A stretch of 64,000 bases of DNA from Massilia soli (GCF_016809835.1 NZ_JAFBIL020000006.1:186001-250000), one strand, 5' to 3'; shown: positions 37,759-47,140, numbered from the stretch's first letter. Program-made: numbers and translations. The notes: a model not told the origin generated them from the sequence alone.

Positions 37759-38580
37759 TTAGTCCCCGGCGCGGCGCGATGACCGCGCCAGGGTCCACAG
37801 CAAGCCGACGCCCGCCGCGGTCCCGCTGTTCTTCCGGAACAGCGGGCTGTCCTGGTTGGCAGACTTCGCGTAGTTCTCGTACCAGACATAGCCGAACACG
37901 CGCAGGTCGGGATTGATCCTGCGTGAGGCCGACGCGCCGGTGCGCAGCAGCACCAGGCCCGACTTCGCCTCATACGCGGGCCGCTGCGCGGTCGCATACT
38001 CGGGCCGCACGTCATAGAAATAGCGGTTCAGCTTTTCGGTGGCAACCGAGATGCCGGCATGTACGTCGCCGCTCCAGCCATTGCCACGGTCGCCCATCTG
38101 ATAGGACAGGCGCGGCGCGAAGTTCCAGCCCTGGTTACGCAGCCCTCCCCGTCCTTCAATCACCGTGCGCAGCGGAAGCTCCAGCCGCAAGCGGCCCGCT
38201 TCGCTGCGCATCAGGGTCAGCTTCAGGCGCGGGCCAAATTCCACCAGGGTGCCCAGATTGGGCATGCCGGCGCGCGCATCGACATCATCCGAGCGCGACG
38301 GCAGCGAGGCTGCAAAGCCGACATCGAACTCGGCCACGTCGCTGCGGAACAGGCGCGCGCCGATGCCCGATTCATCGGACCGGAAAATTTTGCCGCGGTA
38401 GATCGGGGCCGGCAGCACCAGCAGGCGCGACGAACGGTCGTCGGCGGCCGGGTAGGCTGGTGAGGAAACGGCGCCTGCGACGACGCCAATTTCCCACAGC
38501 GGCAGGTTTTGCTGGGCAGCAGCGGCAAGGGGGAACGCCAGCAAGACAGCGCACAGCAAGGGACGATTCAATTCCGGCAT
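37759..38580 (-). CDS. MipA/OmpV-family outer-membrane protein
   Basis: 273 residues with a signal peptide (LLCAVLLAFPLAAAAQ). NLPLWEIGVVAGAVSSPAYP and ADDRSSRLLVLPAPIYRGKI are the conserved MipA/OmpV N-terminal part of a ~12-strand barrel. The end (GLLWTLARSSRRAGD) lacks the usual terminal aromatic residue; this could reflect a short C-terminal extension. It follows the S1/P1 nuclease gene by 60 nt and may be co-expressed as an outer-membrane channel or scaffold. Confidence 0.85.
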   Translation of the reverse strand: MPELNRPLLCAVLLAFPLAAAAQQNLPLWEIGVVAGAVSSPAYPAADDRSSRLLVLPAPIYRGKIFRSDESGIGARLFRSDVAEFDVGFAASLPSRSDDVDARAGMPNLGTLVEFGPRLKLTLMRSEAGRLRLELPLRTVIEGRGGLRNQGWNFAPRLSYQMGDRGNGWSGDVHAGISVATEKLNRYFYDVRPEYATAQRPAYEAKSGLVLLRTGASASRRINPDLRVFGYVWYENYAKSANQDSPLFRKNSGTAAGVGLLWTLARSSRRAGD

Positions 38581-38640
38581 CGGGTGTCTCCGTTCAGATG
38601 ATGATTCGACCGTGAGCCACCCAATGCCTTACCGCTCGGC

Positions 38641-39729
38641 TTACGCGTCCGGCCAGATCGCCTTCAACACGGCCGCCAGGTTCTGGCCGCCCTTGATCAG
38701 CTGCGTCTTCGCAATGGCCGAGCTCGGTACTGGATAGTTCTGGCCCATTTCCAGGCTGAACGTGTAATACGTTTCGCCCCGTTTGTTGACCTGCGGGGCG
38801 ATCTGGCCCGGCGTCACGTCATCATACGCGCGCTTGGAGATGGCCAGCGAGTCGTTTGCCCATTCGTACGGCCAGAATGTCGGGTCAGTCGTGGTGTTAA
38901 CCGGGAGAACCGGGCAGATTTCACAGTTGCGGAACTTGTCCGGGTCGGTGATCACCTTTTCGGCGAACTGCGCCGGTGTCGTGGTGCTGATGCGGCGCAT
39001 CGCGTAGTTCACCACCGTGCTGTCCCAGTACGAGTGGAACGGACGCGTGGTCCACTTCTTCGCGCCTTCCGGCAGCGGCTTGTCCTGGCCCGGAATCAGC
39101 GCCTTCGACAGCGTCGACAGCTTGTCGTCGTCGAGCAGCAGGCTGTTACCGCCGCGCGATTCGAAGATGTTGACGCCGTCGACTTCCGCTTGCGTCTTCG
39201 GCACCACGAACTTGCTGTTCTTGTCGAGGAAGGCCGCGCCCACGTGCAGCGGCTGGTGGATGTCGCCGGTCATGTGGGCCACCAGCAGCAGCGCCTGGCG
39301 CTTGGTGAAGTTGTGCGGATTGACGTCCGGTCCCGTCTTGCCCTGCAACACCGCGATCGCCTGGCGCAGCGTTTTCACGATGTCGTGCGGCGACGTGCCC
39401 ACTTCATGGTCGTGATAATGCTGCTTCTGGAACGGGATGTTAACGTAGTGGTACTCCTCGTGCTTTGGATTGGCCGTGGTGTACACGACCTGCTCCGGCG
39501 TCGCCGCCGGATAGCCCACGCCACCCTTGGCGCCATCAGCCCAGTTGGTGATCGACTCCAGCGTCTCGCCAGGCAACAACAGGGCCGCGACCTGCTTCTC
39601 GGCGTTGCTGCCCTTGATCAGCTTCTCGGCGATCGACCCGACCACGCGGTGCCCTTCATAACCCCACGCAAGCGCGTCGAACGACGCAAAGGCGCTCGAC
39701 AGCGCAAGTACACAAGCCAGCTTTTTCAT
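38641..39729 (-). CDS. exported S1/P1-family nuclease
   Basis: 362 residues with signal peptide MKKLACVLALSSAFASFDAL. The mature N-terminus AWGYEGHRVVGSIAEKL supplies the Trp and His zinc ligands typical of S1/P1 nucleases. LVAHMTGDIHQPLHVGAAF and HYWDSTVV-like (HSYWDSTVV) carry further His/Asp ligands. Three-zinc enzymes that cut single-stranded DNA/RNA and have 3'-nucleotidase activity. 17 nt downstream of the 5'-nucleotidase gene: together they would degrade extracellular nucleic acid to nucleosides. The ATG at 39729 is preferred over an earlier in-frame start because of the signal peptide and GAGAGAAC upstream. Confidence 0.94.
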   Translation of the reverse strand: MKKLACVLALSSAFASFDALAWGYEGHRVVGSIAEKLIKGSNAEKQVAALLLPGETLESITNWADGAKGGVGYPAATPEQVVYTTANPKHEEYHYVNIPFQKQHYHDHEVGTSPHDIVKTLRQAIAVLQGKTGPDVNPHNFTKRQALLLVAHMTGDIHQPLHVGAAFLDKNSKFVVPKTQAEVDGVNIFESRGGNSLLLDDDKLSTLSKALIPGQDKPLPEGAKKWTTRPFHSYWDSTVVNYAMRRISTTTPAQFAEKVITDPDKFRNCEICPVLPVNTTTDPTFWPYEWANDSLAISKRAYDDVTPGQIAPQVNKRGETYYTFSLEMGQNYPVPSSAIAKTQLIKGGQNLAAVLKAIWPDA

Positions 39730-39746
39730 TGTTTGTTCTCTCAAGT

Positions 39747-41432
39747 TTATTTCGTTGTTTCGACGCGGCCCGCTACCGCGCTGCTGCCCGCCGGCTTGCC
39801 GGAGCGGTCGCTGGCGGCAAGGTAGCGCACAAAGGCGTCGAGATCGAGTATCTGCGTATCGCGTTTGTTGGACGCTTCGGCAAACGCGGCAAAGCCGTCG
39901 CCGCCCTCGGCCAGGAAATTATTGGCCGCGACGCGGTAGATCCTGGCCTCGTCGATGGCCACGCCATCGAGCTTGACGCTGCCCGGCACCACGCGCTGGC
40001 CGCGCGGCCTGGCGCCGTCCCAGCGATAGGTAAAGCCGCGCGACGGGTGCAGCATCGCTGCGTTGCTGTCGGCATGCTTGCGGATCCACTGCTGTTCGAG
40101 CACCGCGCGCAGCTGCGCGCCGGTCATGTCCATCACCACGATGGTGTTCGAGAACGGCAGCACCACCTGGGCCTGGCCGTAGGTGGCCACCAGGTTGTCG
40201 CCGGCTTCGAGGTCCTTGCGCATGCCGCCCGTGTTCATGAAGGCGACCTGCACGCCTTGCGCCTTGGTCGCGTCCAGCACCGCGTCGGCGATCAGGTTGC
40301 CCAGCGGGGCTTCGCCGGCGTCATTGAGCTTGCGGGTGACGACCTTGGCGCCAAGCCGCGCCACCGGGCGCGCCAGCACGGCCTCGCTGCGTTGCTTGAC
40401 TTGCTGCAGGTAGGCCGCCATGCGCGGGTCGGCCGGGTACTCGCCCGGCGTGAGCACGACGTTGCGCACGCTGATGTCGCGCAGCAGGCGCGAATCCGGG
40501 TCCACCAGCAGCTTGATGCGCGACAGGACGTGCCCGCCCATCTCGGCCTGGGTGATCGTGCGGCCGTCCACCTTGCACTGGAAGCCGGTGTGGGTGTGGC
40601 CGCTGATGATCAGTTTCAGCTCCGGGTCGAGGCGCTTGGCGATGCTGACAATCGGGCCCTTGAGGTTTTTGCAGTCAGGCTCGTTGAAGGCTTCGTCGGT
40701 GTGGCCGCCTTCGTGGATCAGCACCACGAACACGGTCGCGCCCTTGGCGCGCACTTCAACCAGCGCCTTGTTGATCGCGTCGGCTTCATCGAGGAAGGCC
40801 AGGCCCTTGATGCCCGAGGCCAGCACCACTGATGGCGTGTCCTTCAACACCGCGCCGATGTAGCCCACTTTGACGCCTTTGGCTTCCTCTATTTTGTAGG
40901 CAGGCAGCAGCGTTTTCCCGGTCGCGGTGTCGATCACGTTCGCGGCCAGGTAGGTGAACGAGGCGCCGCGGTAGTCCGGATCGAGCTTGCAGGCCTTGTC
41001 GGCGCGGTGCGAGTCGCAGCCGCCATGCTGCTGGCGCAGCAGTTCGGCGCGGCCCTGGTCGAATTCGTGGTTGCCCGCCGAACTGGCGTTCATGCCCAGC
41101 ATCGACAGCGCGGTCAGGCTGGCTTCGTCGGCCCACATCGACGACAGCGCCGGGGTGCCGCCAACCAGGTCGCCGGCGCCGACGAACATCAGCTCCCTGT
41201 CTTCCTTGCGCCAGGCCTGCAGCGCGGCGCCGATGACGTCGATGCCGCCGGCGTGGACGGTGGTTTGCCGGCCGTTGACCGTGTAGTTGAACTTGCCGCC
41301 TTCGAGGTGGCCGTGGAAGTCGTTCAGCGCGACCACGTTGAGTTCAAGCGGCGCTGCCGGGCGCGTGGCGCAGCCGCTCATCAGGGATGCCGCTGCGAGC
41401 GCGAGGCAGAGTGGCCGGAGATAATTTTTCAT
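39747..41432 (-). CDS. 5'-nucleotidase lipoprotein (UshA/NutA-like metallophosphatase)
   Basis: 561 residues. Lipoprotein signal: SLMSGC with the lipid-carrying Cys at residue 21. The calcineurin-like metallophosphatase domain has VALNDFHGHLEGG, GAGDLVGGTPALSS, AGNHEFDQGR and SGHTHTGFQC. The C-terminal 5'-nucleotidase substrate domain has FMNTGGMRKDLEAG, FSNTIVVMDMTGAQ and the late FLAEGGDGFAAF. It dephosphorylates extracellular or periplasmic nucleotides. First gene of an apparent three-gene operon with the S1/P1 nuclease and MipA genes. Confidence 0.95.
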   Translation of the reverse strand: MKNYLRPLCLALAAASLMSGCATRPAAPLELNVVALNDFHGHLEGGKFNYTVNGRQTTVHAGGIDVIGAALQAWRKEDRELMFVGAGDLVGGTPALSSMWADEASLTALSMLGMNASSAGNHEFDQGRAELLRQQHGGCDSHRADKACKLDPDYRGASFTYLAANVIDTATGKTLLPAYKIEEAKGVKVGYIGAVLKDTPSVVLASGIKGLAFLDEADAINKALVEVRAKGATVFVVLIHEGGHTDEAFNEPDCKNLKGPIVSIAKRLDPELKLIISGHTHTGFQCKVDGRTITQAEMGGHVLSRIKLLVDPDSRLLRDISVRNVVLTPGEYPADPRMAAYLQQVKQRSEAVLARPVARLGAKVVTRKLNDAGEAPLGNLIADAVLDATKAQGVQVAFMNTGGMRKDLEAGDNLVATYGQAQVVLPFSNTIVVMDMTGAQLRAVLEQQWIRKHADSNAAMLHPSRGFTYRWDGARPRGQRVVPGSVKLDGVAIDEARIYRVAANNFLAEGGDGFAAFAEASNKRDTQILDLDAFVRYLAASDRSGKPAGSSAVAGRVETTK

Positions 41433-41506
41433 AGGTGAAAGGATAACCGAAGAGCGCCGCGCTGTGACAGCTGGCGGACCCGGGAATGTATCTGGAATGT
41501 ATCGCT

Positions 41507-41541
41507 GAAAAGAAAAACGGCTGGTGTTGCCACCAGCCGTT
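41507..41541 (-). terminator. rho-independent terminator of the large TonB receptor
   Basis: AACGGCTGGTG (41516-41526) and CACCAGCCGTT (41531-41541) form a perfect 11-bp stem with a 4-nt loop. The minus strand then reads TTTTTCTTTTC. 25 nt after the receptor stop. Confidence 0.93.
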
Positions 41542-41566
41542 CTGTCGTTACCCGCGTTCTAAAGGA

Positions 41567-44500
41567 TTAGAACTCGTAACGTGCGGTTACCTGCAGGGCC
41601 CACTGCGACTCGCCGCGGAACTGCTTGGTGACGTAGTCTTCGACCTGGTCACGCACCTGGTAGACATACTTGCCGTCTTGAATACCAGCGTAGTCCACGA
41701 AGCTGCGCGAGTTACCGCCGGCGCTGGCGAAGCCGACTTCATTGATACGGCCCCATTTCTTGTTCAGCATGTTACCGAAGTTCATGATGTCGAGGGTGAA
41801 CACACCCTTGTGACCAGCGAACAGGCCCGGCACTTCCTGGCTGACGCGAACGTCGATGCTGTTGGTCCAAGGCGCGAACGAGTCATGACGGTTGGTCACG
41901 CGGCCGGCTGCACGGGCCAGTTCAGGGTTCGAGTTGACGATATCCCAGAACTTGGTCTCGTTGGCCTTGTTCGTTGCGGTGTCGCCGCGGAACACGACTT
42001 CACCCGAACCGAAGGCCGACGGGATGTACATCAGGTCGTTCGACTGAACGTTATCGCCGTTCATGTCGTTGTTGAAGGTCCAGCTGTATGGCTTGCCGCT
42101 GCGGCCTTCATAGAACGCGCCGAAGGTGGTCTTGTACTCGCCGAAGAAACGCTTGTCCCAGGTCAGCGACGCGTTGATACGGTCCTTGACCAGGTACGAC
42201 GAGTTGGCATCGACTTCTTCGTTCGGATTGAAGATGGCACGTGCGCCCCAGTTCGAACCGGACGTCGACGAGCTCAGGTTGCTCACTTCGGTCGCGTCGG
42301 TGTAGGTGTACGCCAGCGACCACTTCGGACCTTTTGCACGGCCGTTGTTGAGCGCGATGGTGGCCAGGTTGCCGCCGCCTTTGTCGGTTTCCGAGATCGT
42401 GATCACGTTGCCGAACGAGGCGTTGGACAGCGCGCGGGCACGGAAGCCTGCGCACGGGCCGGTGGCGCTGAAGCCGCCGGTACCGTTGGCGCACGACGGG
42501 GTGTAGCCTGGCTCGGTCCAGTACAGTTCACGGCCGTCCGAACCGATGCGGGTTGCGCCGCCCAGGTTCAGGTTGCGGAAGTACAGGCCGGTGTTGGTCT
42601 TGGTGTACATGTACTCCAGGCTGGCAACGAGGCCGAACCATGGCAGTTCGTGCTCAACACCAATGTTGGCTTTCCATACCGACGGCTGGCTCAGGCCCGG
42701 GTCGAGCAGGTCGACGTTGGCTGCCGGGTTGCTGCCGTTGATGGCGCGCTGCGCCAGTGGATCGGCGCTGAAGACGCCACCGTCAGCCGAGCAGGCAGCG
42801 AACGAACCGCCGCAACCGACGTTGTAGGTGTTGACGCCAGGGTTGGCGAATGGGTTGCCGAGCCAGACGTTCAGGGCCGAACCGCCGAACAGGCCGAAGC
42901 CGCCGCGTACCTGGGTGGCGCGAGCCGTGTCCAGGCGGTAGTTGAAGCCGAAGCGTGGCTGGATCAGGTCGTCGCCGTCGATGGTGTTGGTGTTATCCAT
43001 GCCAAAGCCGCCGGTGTTACGGACGATCTGGCCAGGGATGGTGGCGTAGCTGCCAGCGATCGGCGCCAGTGCCACGGCCGCGTTGCGGCGTGGACGGTCA
43101 TCGGTGGTAGCCTTGTCGTAACGCAAGCCCATCGTCATGCTCAGGCGTGGCGAGACGGTCCAGGTGTCCTGCAGGAACAGGCCGGTGTTAACCAGTTTCC
43201 AGTTCGCAGCGGTGTCTTGCAGCGTCACGCCGGCAACTGGCAGCTGCGCAGTGTACGACGTTGGACGGCCGCGGCTGAAGTTTTCCAGCACAGCCTGTTC
43301 GATCAGCGCAGCAGGCGAGGTCGAGCAGTTTACCTGACCGAAGGTGTAGGTGTAGGTGGCGCTGCTGTTGGTGCAACCGAAGGTGTAGTTGCCGTTAACG
43401 TCTTGCAGGAAGGCGTTGAAGATCTGGTTCTCGCTGTAGTCAGCACCGAACTTAATCTCATGGTCGCCCTGCAGCCAGGTGGCGCCGACGTACGCATCGT
43501 AGGTCTCGGTTTCGAGACGGTTGAACTGGCGGCTACGCTCGGTACCGAAGTTGATGAAACGGTTGCCGGTACGAACCGACGCCGGGGTGCCTGCTGGCAA
43601 CGGGCCAGGGAACGACAGCGCCATCGCTGGCAGGTAGGCGTTGTTGGCGTGGTCCTTGCCATACTCGCGCTGCGACAGCTTGACTTCGGTCGAGAAGGTT
43701 GGGGTCCAGTCGCCGAACCACTGAACGACGGTCGACTCGTTGTTCTTCACTTCCGAGTACAGATACGAGCTCAGCGCGATACCGCTCGCCGAGAAACCCG
43801 AGAAGATAGGCTCGAGCTGGTCGGTCTTCTGCCAGCGCACGCTGGCGCGGTGGTCGTCGTTGATGTTCCAGTCGAGCTTGACCAGGCGGTCTTCAACGGT
43901 TTGTTCGGCGCCGGCAGCGCCTTCAGCGGTACCGACATCGATGCCGTAACGGCTCTTGGCGATCGACTGCAGGCTCGAAATGGCGCTCGGGGTAATGCCG
44001 ACGTTGGTCAGCGGGCTGCCCAATGGGCCAAACGCTGGCGTGGTACGCGAGCTGTCCGAATTTTCAGCCGAAACGAAGAAGAACAGCTTGTCCTGGATGA
44101 TCGGGCCGCCCAGGGTGATGCCGCTGGTGCGTTCCTTGAAAGGCGCAACTTCGGTGTAGGTGTCGTCGGTGGCGTTGTAGCGATCGCCAACCATGCGCTC
44201 GTCACGGTAGACGTGGTAGACGCTGCCTTTCCAGTCATTGGTACCCGACTTGGTGATGGCGTTGATGTTGGCGCCGGTGTAGCCCTTCTGGGTCACATCG
44301 TAGTTCGAGATGTTGACCTGTACCGACTGGATCGCGTCGATCGAGATCGGCTGCTTGTTGGTTGGCAGGCCGTTGCCTTCGAGGCCGAAGGTGTCGCTGA
44401 TCGACACGCCGTCGATGGTGATCGAGTTGAAGCGCGAGTTCTGGCCGCCGGCCGAGATTTCGCCGCGGTCCTTGTCGGTCTGCGCCAGGCGCGGATCGGT

Positions 44501-44992
44501 ACGGGCATAGTCGGCCAGGCTGCGGTTGACCGACGCCAGCGCGTCGATCGTCGCGCGGTTGACGTTGGTGCCGGCGCCCATCTTGCCGCTGTTGAAGTTG
44601 GCGTTGTTTGCCTGGCCGGTAATGGTCACGGTCTGGATGGCGGATGCGCCCAGCTGGGCGTCAACGGTTGCGGTTTCAGCCAGCTGCAGGAAGACGTTGT
44701 CGAACTTTTCCGACACGCCATCCTTGGTGATGGTGACGGTGTAAGGACCACCGACGCGCAGGCCGCGGGCCGAGTAACGGCCTTCGGCGTCGGCGTTCAC
44801 CTTGCTGACGGAACCCGATTCGGTGTGCACGATCGTTACCTGTGCGCCAGCGGCTGGCTTACCGTCGCTGCTCGAGACGCGGCCTCCGATTGCCGAAGTC
44901 GTGTTCTGCGCCATGGCCGGCGCCGATACTGCCAGCGCCATGGACAGGGCGAAAGCGAGCTTAGTAAGCCGCAACCGTTTCTGAATGATCAT
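41567..44992 (-). CDS. large TonB-dependent receptor with N-terminal carboxypeptidase-regulatory-like domain
   Basis: 1141 residues. Signal peptide ends MALAVSAPAMAQ. An Ig-like CarboxypepD_reg domain follows (AIGGRVSSSDGKPAAGAQVT, GRYSARGLRVGGPYTVTI), then the plug (ITIDGVSISDTFGLEGNGLP, NINAITKSGTNDWKGSVYHV) and a long barrel ending in LQVTARYEF with terminal Phe. This is the Oar-like architecture. The ATG at 44992 has GGGG upstream and leads into the signal peptide. Copy 3 of the nucleoside promoter/operator module lies ~270 nt upstream and points at it. Its neighbours are a nucleotidase/nuclease set and an exported adenosine deaminase, so nucleosides or oligonucleotides are the inferred cargo. 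Confidence 0.92.
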   Translation of the reverse strand: MIIQKRLRLTKLAFALSMALAVSAPAMAQNTTSAIGGRVSSSDGKPAAGAQVTIVHTESGSVSKVNADAEGRYSARGLRVGGPYTVTITKDGVSEKFDNVFLQLAETATVDAQLGASAIQTVTITGQANNANFNSGKMGAGTNVNRATIDALASVNRSLADYARTDPRLAQTDKDRGEISAGGQNSRFNSITIDGVSISDTFGLEGNGLPTNKQPISIDAIQSVQVNISNYDVTQKGYTGANINAITKSGTNDWKGSVYHVYRDERMVGDRYNATDDTYTEVAPFKERTSGITLGGPIIQDKLFFFVSAENSDSSRTTPAFGPLGSPLTNVGITPSAISSLQSIAKSRYGIDVGTAEGAAGAEQTVEDRLVKLDWNINDDHRASVRWQKTDQLEPIFSGFSASGIALSSYLYSEVKNNESTVVQWFGDWTPTFSTEVKLSQREYGKDHANNAYLPAMALSFPGPLPAGTPASVRTGNRFINFGTERSRQFNRLETETYDAYVGATWLQGDHEIKFGADYSENQIFNAFLQDVNGNYTFGCTNSSATYTYTFGQVNCSTSPAALIEQAVLENFSRGRPTSYTAQLPVAGVTLQDTAANWKLVNTGLFLQDTWTVSPRLSMTMGLRYDKATTDDRPRRNAAVALAPIAGSYATIPGQIVRNTGGFGMDNTNTIDGDDLIQPRFGFNYRLDTARATQVRGGFGLFGGSALNVWLGNPFANPGVNTYNVGCGGSFAACSADGGVFSADPLAQRAINGSNPAANVDLLDPGLSQPSVWKANIGVEHELPWFGLVASLEYMYTKTNTGLYFRNLNLGGATRIGSDGRELYWTEPGYTPSCANGTGGFSATGPCAGFRARALSNASFGNVITISETDKGGGNLATIALNNGRAKGPKWSLAYTYTDATEVSNLSSSTSGSNWGARAIFNPNEEVDANSSYLVKDRINASLTWDKRFFGEYKTTFGAFYEGRSGKPYSWTFNNDMNGDNVQSNDLMYIPSAFGSGEVVFRGDTATNKANETKFWDIVNSNPELARAAGRVTNRHDSFAPWTNSIDVRVSQEVPGLFAGHKGVFTLDIMNFGNMLNKKWGRINEVGFASAGGNSRSFVDYAGIQDGKYVYQVRDQVEDYVTKQFRGESQWALQVTARYEF

Positions 44993-45260
44993 TGTATAAC
45001 CCCAAAAAGAACTAATAGTTATATTGGAAGGTCGGCCAGACCCTTCCCTCTTTACTTTGCTGCAACCGCTACGCGACCAATCCACCGGTCGCCACACCTA
45101 TCCGGAAGAGCTACCCTCTTCCGTTCGAAGAAATTCTGCCAACTCACGGCAACAACTTGCCTTACCGACATGCAAAACGCGCTAGTGTAGCGAACTGATA
45201 TTGCATCTTCGTGACAAGGTCCCGACGAGAAAATCGGGGTTTTGGAACGACCATCGAAGA

Positions 45261-45331
45261 ACTATGCATGAAGAAATGATCACGAGACAAATACGTTTTC
45301 CCTTCATAATTTATATTTTATAAATATAAAT
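45261..45331 (-). promoter_or_regulatory. nucleoside promoter/operator module, copy 3 (large TonB receptor)
   Basis: Palindrome ATTTATAT-N7-ATATAAAT at 45309-45331, with arms extending to AATTTATATTT/AAATATAAATT. On the minus strand a -35-like TTGTCT (45290-45285), an 18-nt spacer and -10-like CATAGT (45266-45261) in TGCATAGTT follow. Between the anchors it is more diverged than copies 1 and 2, yet the spacing is unchanged to the base, so the two elements act together. The promoter points at the TonB receptor with a start near 45254. Sequence is direct; role is inferred. Confidence 0.72.
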
Positions 45332-45550
45332 TGGCCAACTTAATGCACAGCACTTGCGGAAAACCCTTGGTTTTCGAGCATCCTTGCCCAGTGCCGGAAT
45401 TATAAATGACCAGTTCTAGCCTGAAATTCTTTCGGCGGGAAAACGGGAAAACCGCTCGATCAGGGTGAAAATCTGTCGCAGGAAGGCCACACAGTGTCCG
45501 TTTTGGTGCGGTAAAAAGTGTTGTATTTACTGCATTCAAATCCAAATCAA

Positions 45551-45617
45551 TTCGGGGCCCGCCCCCGGAGCCAGCCCCGAATGCGAAAAGGGCCTGTCTC
45601 CGGGGGCGGACCCCGAA
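45551..45617. repeat. GC-rich inverted repeat downstream of the adenosine deaminase gene
   Basis: Left arm 45551-45570 (TTCGGGGCCCGCCCCCGGAG) and right arm 45598-45617 pair at 19 of 20 positions across a 27-nt centre that contains CGAAAAGGGCC. It can form a very strong hairpin 30 nt after the adenosine deaminase stop. It may act as terminator or mRNA stabiliser, and resembles dispersed GGGGTCNGNCCCC-type intergenic repeats of this bacterial family. Confidence 0.7.
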
Positions 45618-45646
45618 TAGGAAACGACGGTCAGCGCGTGCTGCGG

Positions 45647-47140
45647 TTAGCGCTTGATTGCTTTAGACGCCAGCGAAGCGATCTCGGCTTCAAACTTCGC
45701 GTAGCGCGCGTCGAGCTGCGCGGTCAGGCGCTTCTTCTCTTGCGCCGGCAGGAAAGCGTAGCGCAGGCTGTTGTAAGAGGCCTTCTTGATTTCGCTGTAA
45801 TTGGGCTTGTAACGGCTGGCGAACAACACGTACTCGTTCGACAGCGTGTGGCGCGTGACGCCCGCGTCGTCGGTCGAGATCACGTACGGCACGCCGTATT
45901 TACGGTACAAGGTCAGCGGATGGTTATCGCCCTTGATGCCGCTGATGAAGGCATTGCTGGTCAGGTTGATTTCGACCGGCACATCCTTCTCGCGCATCGA
46001 CTTCATGATCGCCAGCGCGTTCGCTTCGTGCGCCAGGTCGATGCCGTGGCCGATACGGTCGGCGCCGGCGATGTTCAGCGCCTCGTCGATGTGGAACTTC
46101 AGCCCCTCCGGCGGCACGTCGCCCAGCGCCAGCTCGCCCGCGTGCAGCGCCAGCTTCACGCCCGGATAGCGCGTTTTGAGGAAGCGGAACATCTTCATGT
46201 GCAGCGTGTAGTCGCGCATGGCGATGTGCGAGCTTTCCTGGCCGACGATGTTCAGGCCGACCACCAGGGCGCCCTGCGCCGCAGCCTTGAAGCCGCCGGC
46301 CATCGACGAGAACACCCGCGATGGCGACTGCAGGCGGAACACGTACGACTGGTAGCGCATCGTGAAGTTGGCGTCGTCGATGCCGGCGTGCGATTCGGCG
46401 ATGTTGCGGGTGTAGTCGGACAGGTTCTTGTTGAAGGTCGCGTCGGTGTCGAGCGCCGCCAGCCAGGTGGACATGGCCGCGTCCAGCGCGGCGTCACTGG
46501 CGCCGGCCTGGCGTACCTGAGCGTCGAAATCGGCGCTGTCGGATGTTGGCGCCGACTTGAACATGGTCTCGATGTAGGCCACATTCTCGTCGAGCGCGCG
46601 CTTCTTCAGCGTCTGCAGGCCTTCGGCGAAGTTGGTGTTCGAGACGGAGTAGAAGTAGTTAAAGGTCTGGAAGAAGCGCTGGTCTGGCGGCGGCTGGACC
46701 GCACCGTGGTTGTCGAAGTCCTTGGTCGACCAGCGCTGCAGCAGTTCGCGGTACAGGACGTCGTTGGCGATCACTTCGCCGGTCGACAGGCAGCTGCGCT
46801 TGTCAGCCGGCAGCGCGCGCTGGGCAGCCACATTTTCCGGCTTGGTTTCGATCTGGTAGCTTGCCTTGTCGACGCACCATCCCTGCTTGTCGATCCAGTC
46901 GAGATACTGCTCGGCATAGATCGAGCCAGAGTAGTGGTGGTGCAGGTCGGCGCCCTTCGGCATGCGGGTGAAGAACAGCGTCAGTTCCGACGTCTTCGGC
47001 GCCTCGCCCGCGATCAGCGAAGCGTAGTGGCGCGCGGTGAGAACCTCGTTGGCCTTGGCCGACGGCGCGCGGGCGTGGACGGCCGGCTGGGCGGCGGCGA
47101 ACGCCAGGACGACCGCCAGGCTGCTCAATTTGATGTGCAT
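45647..47140 (-). CDS. exported adenosine deaminase (ADGF/CECR1-like)
   Basis: 497 residues, longer than cytosolic Add (~330-340). The start at 47140 opens a signal peptide (HIKLSSLAVVLAFAAAQPAV, cleavage near HARA). Zinc ligands and catalytic residues: KGADLHHHYSGSIYAEQYLD, LALHAGELALGD, ADRIGHGIDLAHE, TSNAFISG and VISTDDAGVTRHT. It deaminates adenosine or deoxyadenosine to inosine, probably in the periplasm or outside the cell. GAGAGAAC lies upstream of the ATG. Placed between the TonB receptor and guanine deaminase genes, it would prepare inosine for import and PunA. Confidence 0.93.
   Translation of the reverse strand: MHIKLSSLAVVLAFAAAQPAVHARAPSAKANEVLTARHYASLIAGEAPKTSELTLFFTRMPKGADLHHHYSGSIYAEQYLDWIDKQGWCVDKASYQIETKPENVAAQRALPADKRSCLSTGEVIANDVLYRELLQRWSTKDFDNHGAVQPPPDQRFFQTFNYFYSVSNTNFAEGLQTLKKRALDENVAYIETMFKSAPTSDSADFDAQVRQAGASDAALDAAMSTWLAALDTDATFNKNLSDYTRNIAESHAGIDDANFTMRYQSYVFRLQSPSRVFSSMAGGFKAAAQGALVVGLNIVGQESSHIAMRDYTLHMKMFRFLKTRYPGVKLALHAGELALGDVPPEGLKFHIDEALNIAGADRIGHGIDLAHEANALAIMKSMREKDVPVEINLTSNAFISGIKGDNHPLTLYRKYGVPYVISTDDAGVTRHTLSNEYVLFASRYKPNYSEIKKASYNSLRYAFLPAQEKKRLTAQLDARYAKFEAEIASLASKAIKR

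Larger units (their letters stand above)
44993..45646. other. 654-nt intergenic region upstream of the large TonB receptor
   Basis: No credible gene. From right to left it holds the end region of the adenosine deaminase transcript with a GC-rich inverted repeat (45551-45617), copy 3 of the nucleoside module (45261-45331), and a ~260-nt leader before the receptor ATG. The leader contains an imperfect dyad GGAAGGTC/GACCCTTCC near 45027-45048. Confidence 0.6.

Noticed and set aside
41486-45190. Very long plus-strand reading frame (over 1200 codons) opposite the large TonB receptor
   Set aside because: It is antisense to a complete receptor with signal peptide, plug and terminal Phe. Long antisense frames are expected in GC-rich DNA, and its translation has the low-complexity Val/Arg/Gly-rich look of a shadow.
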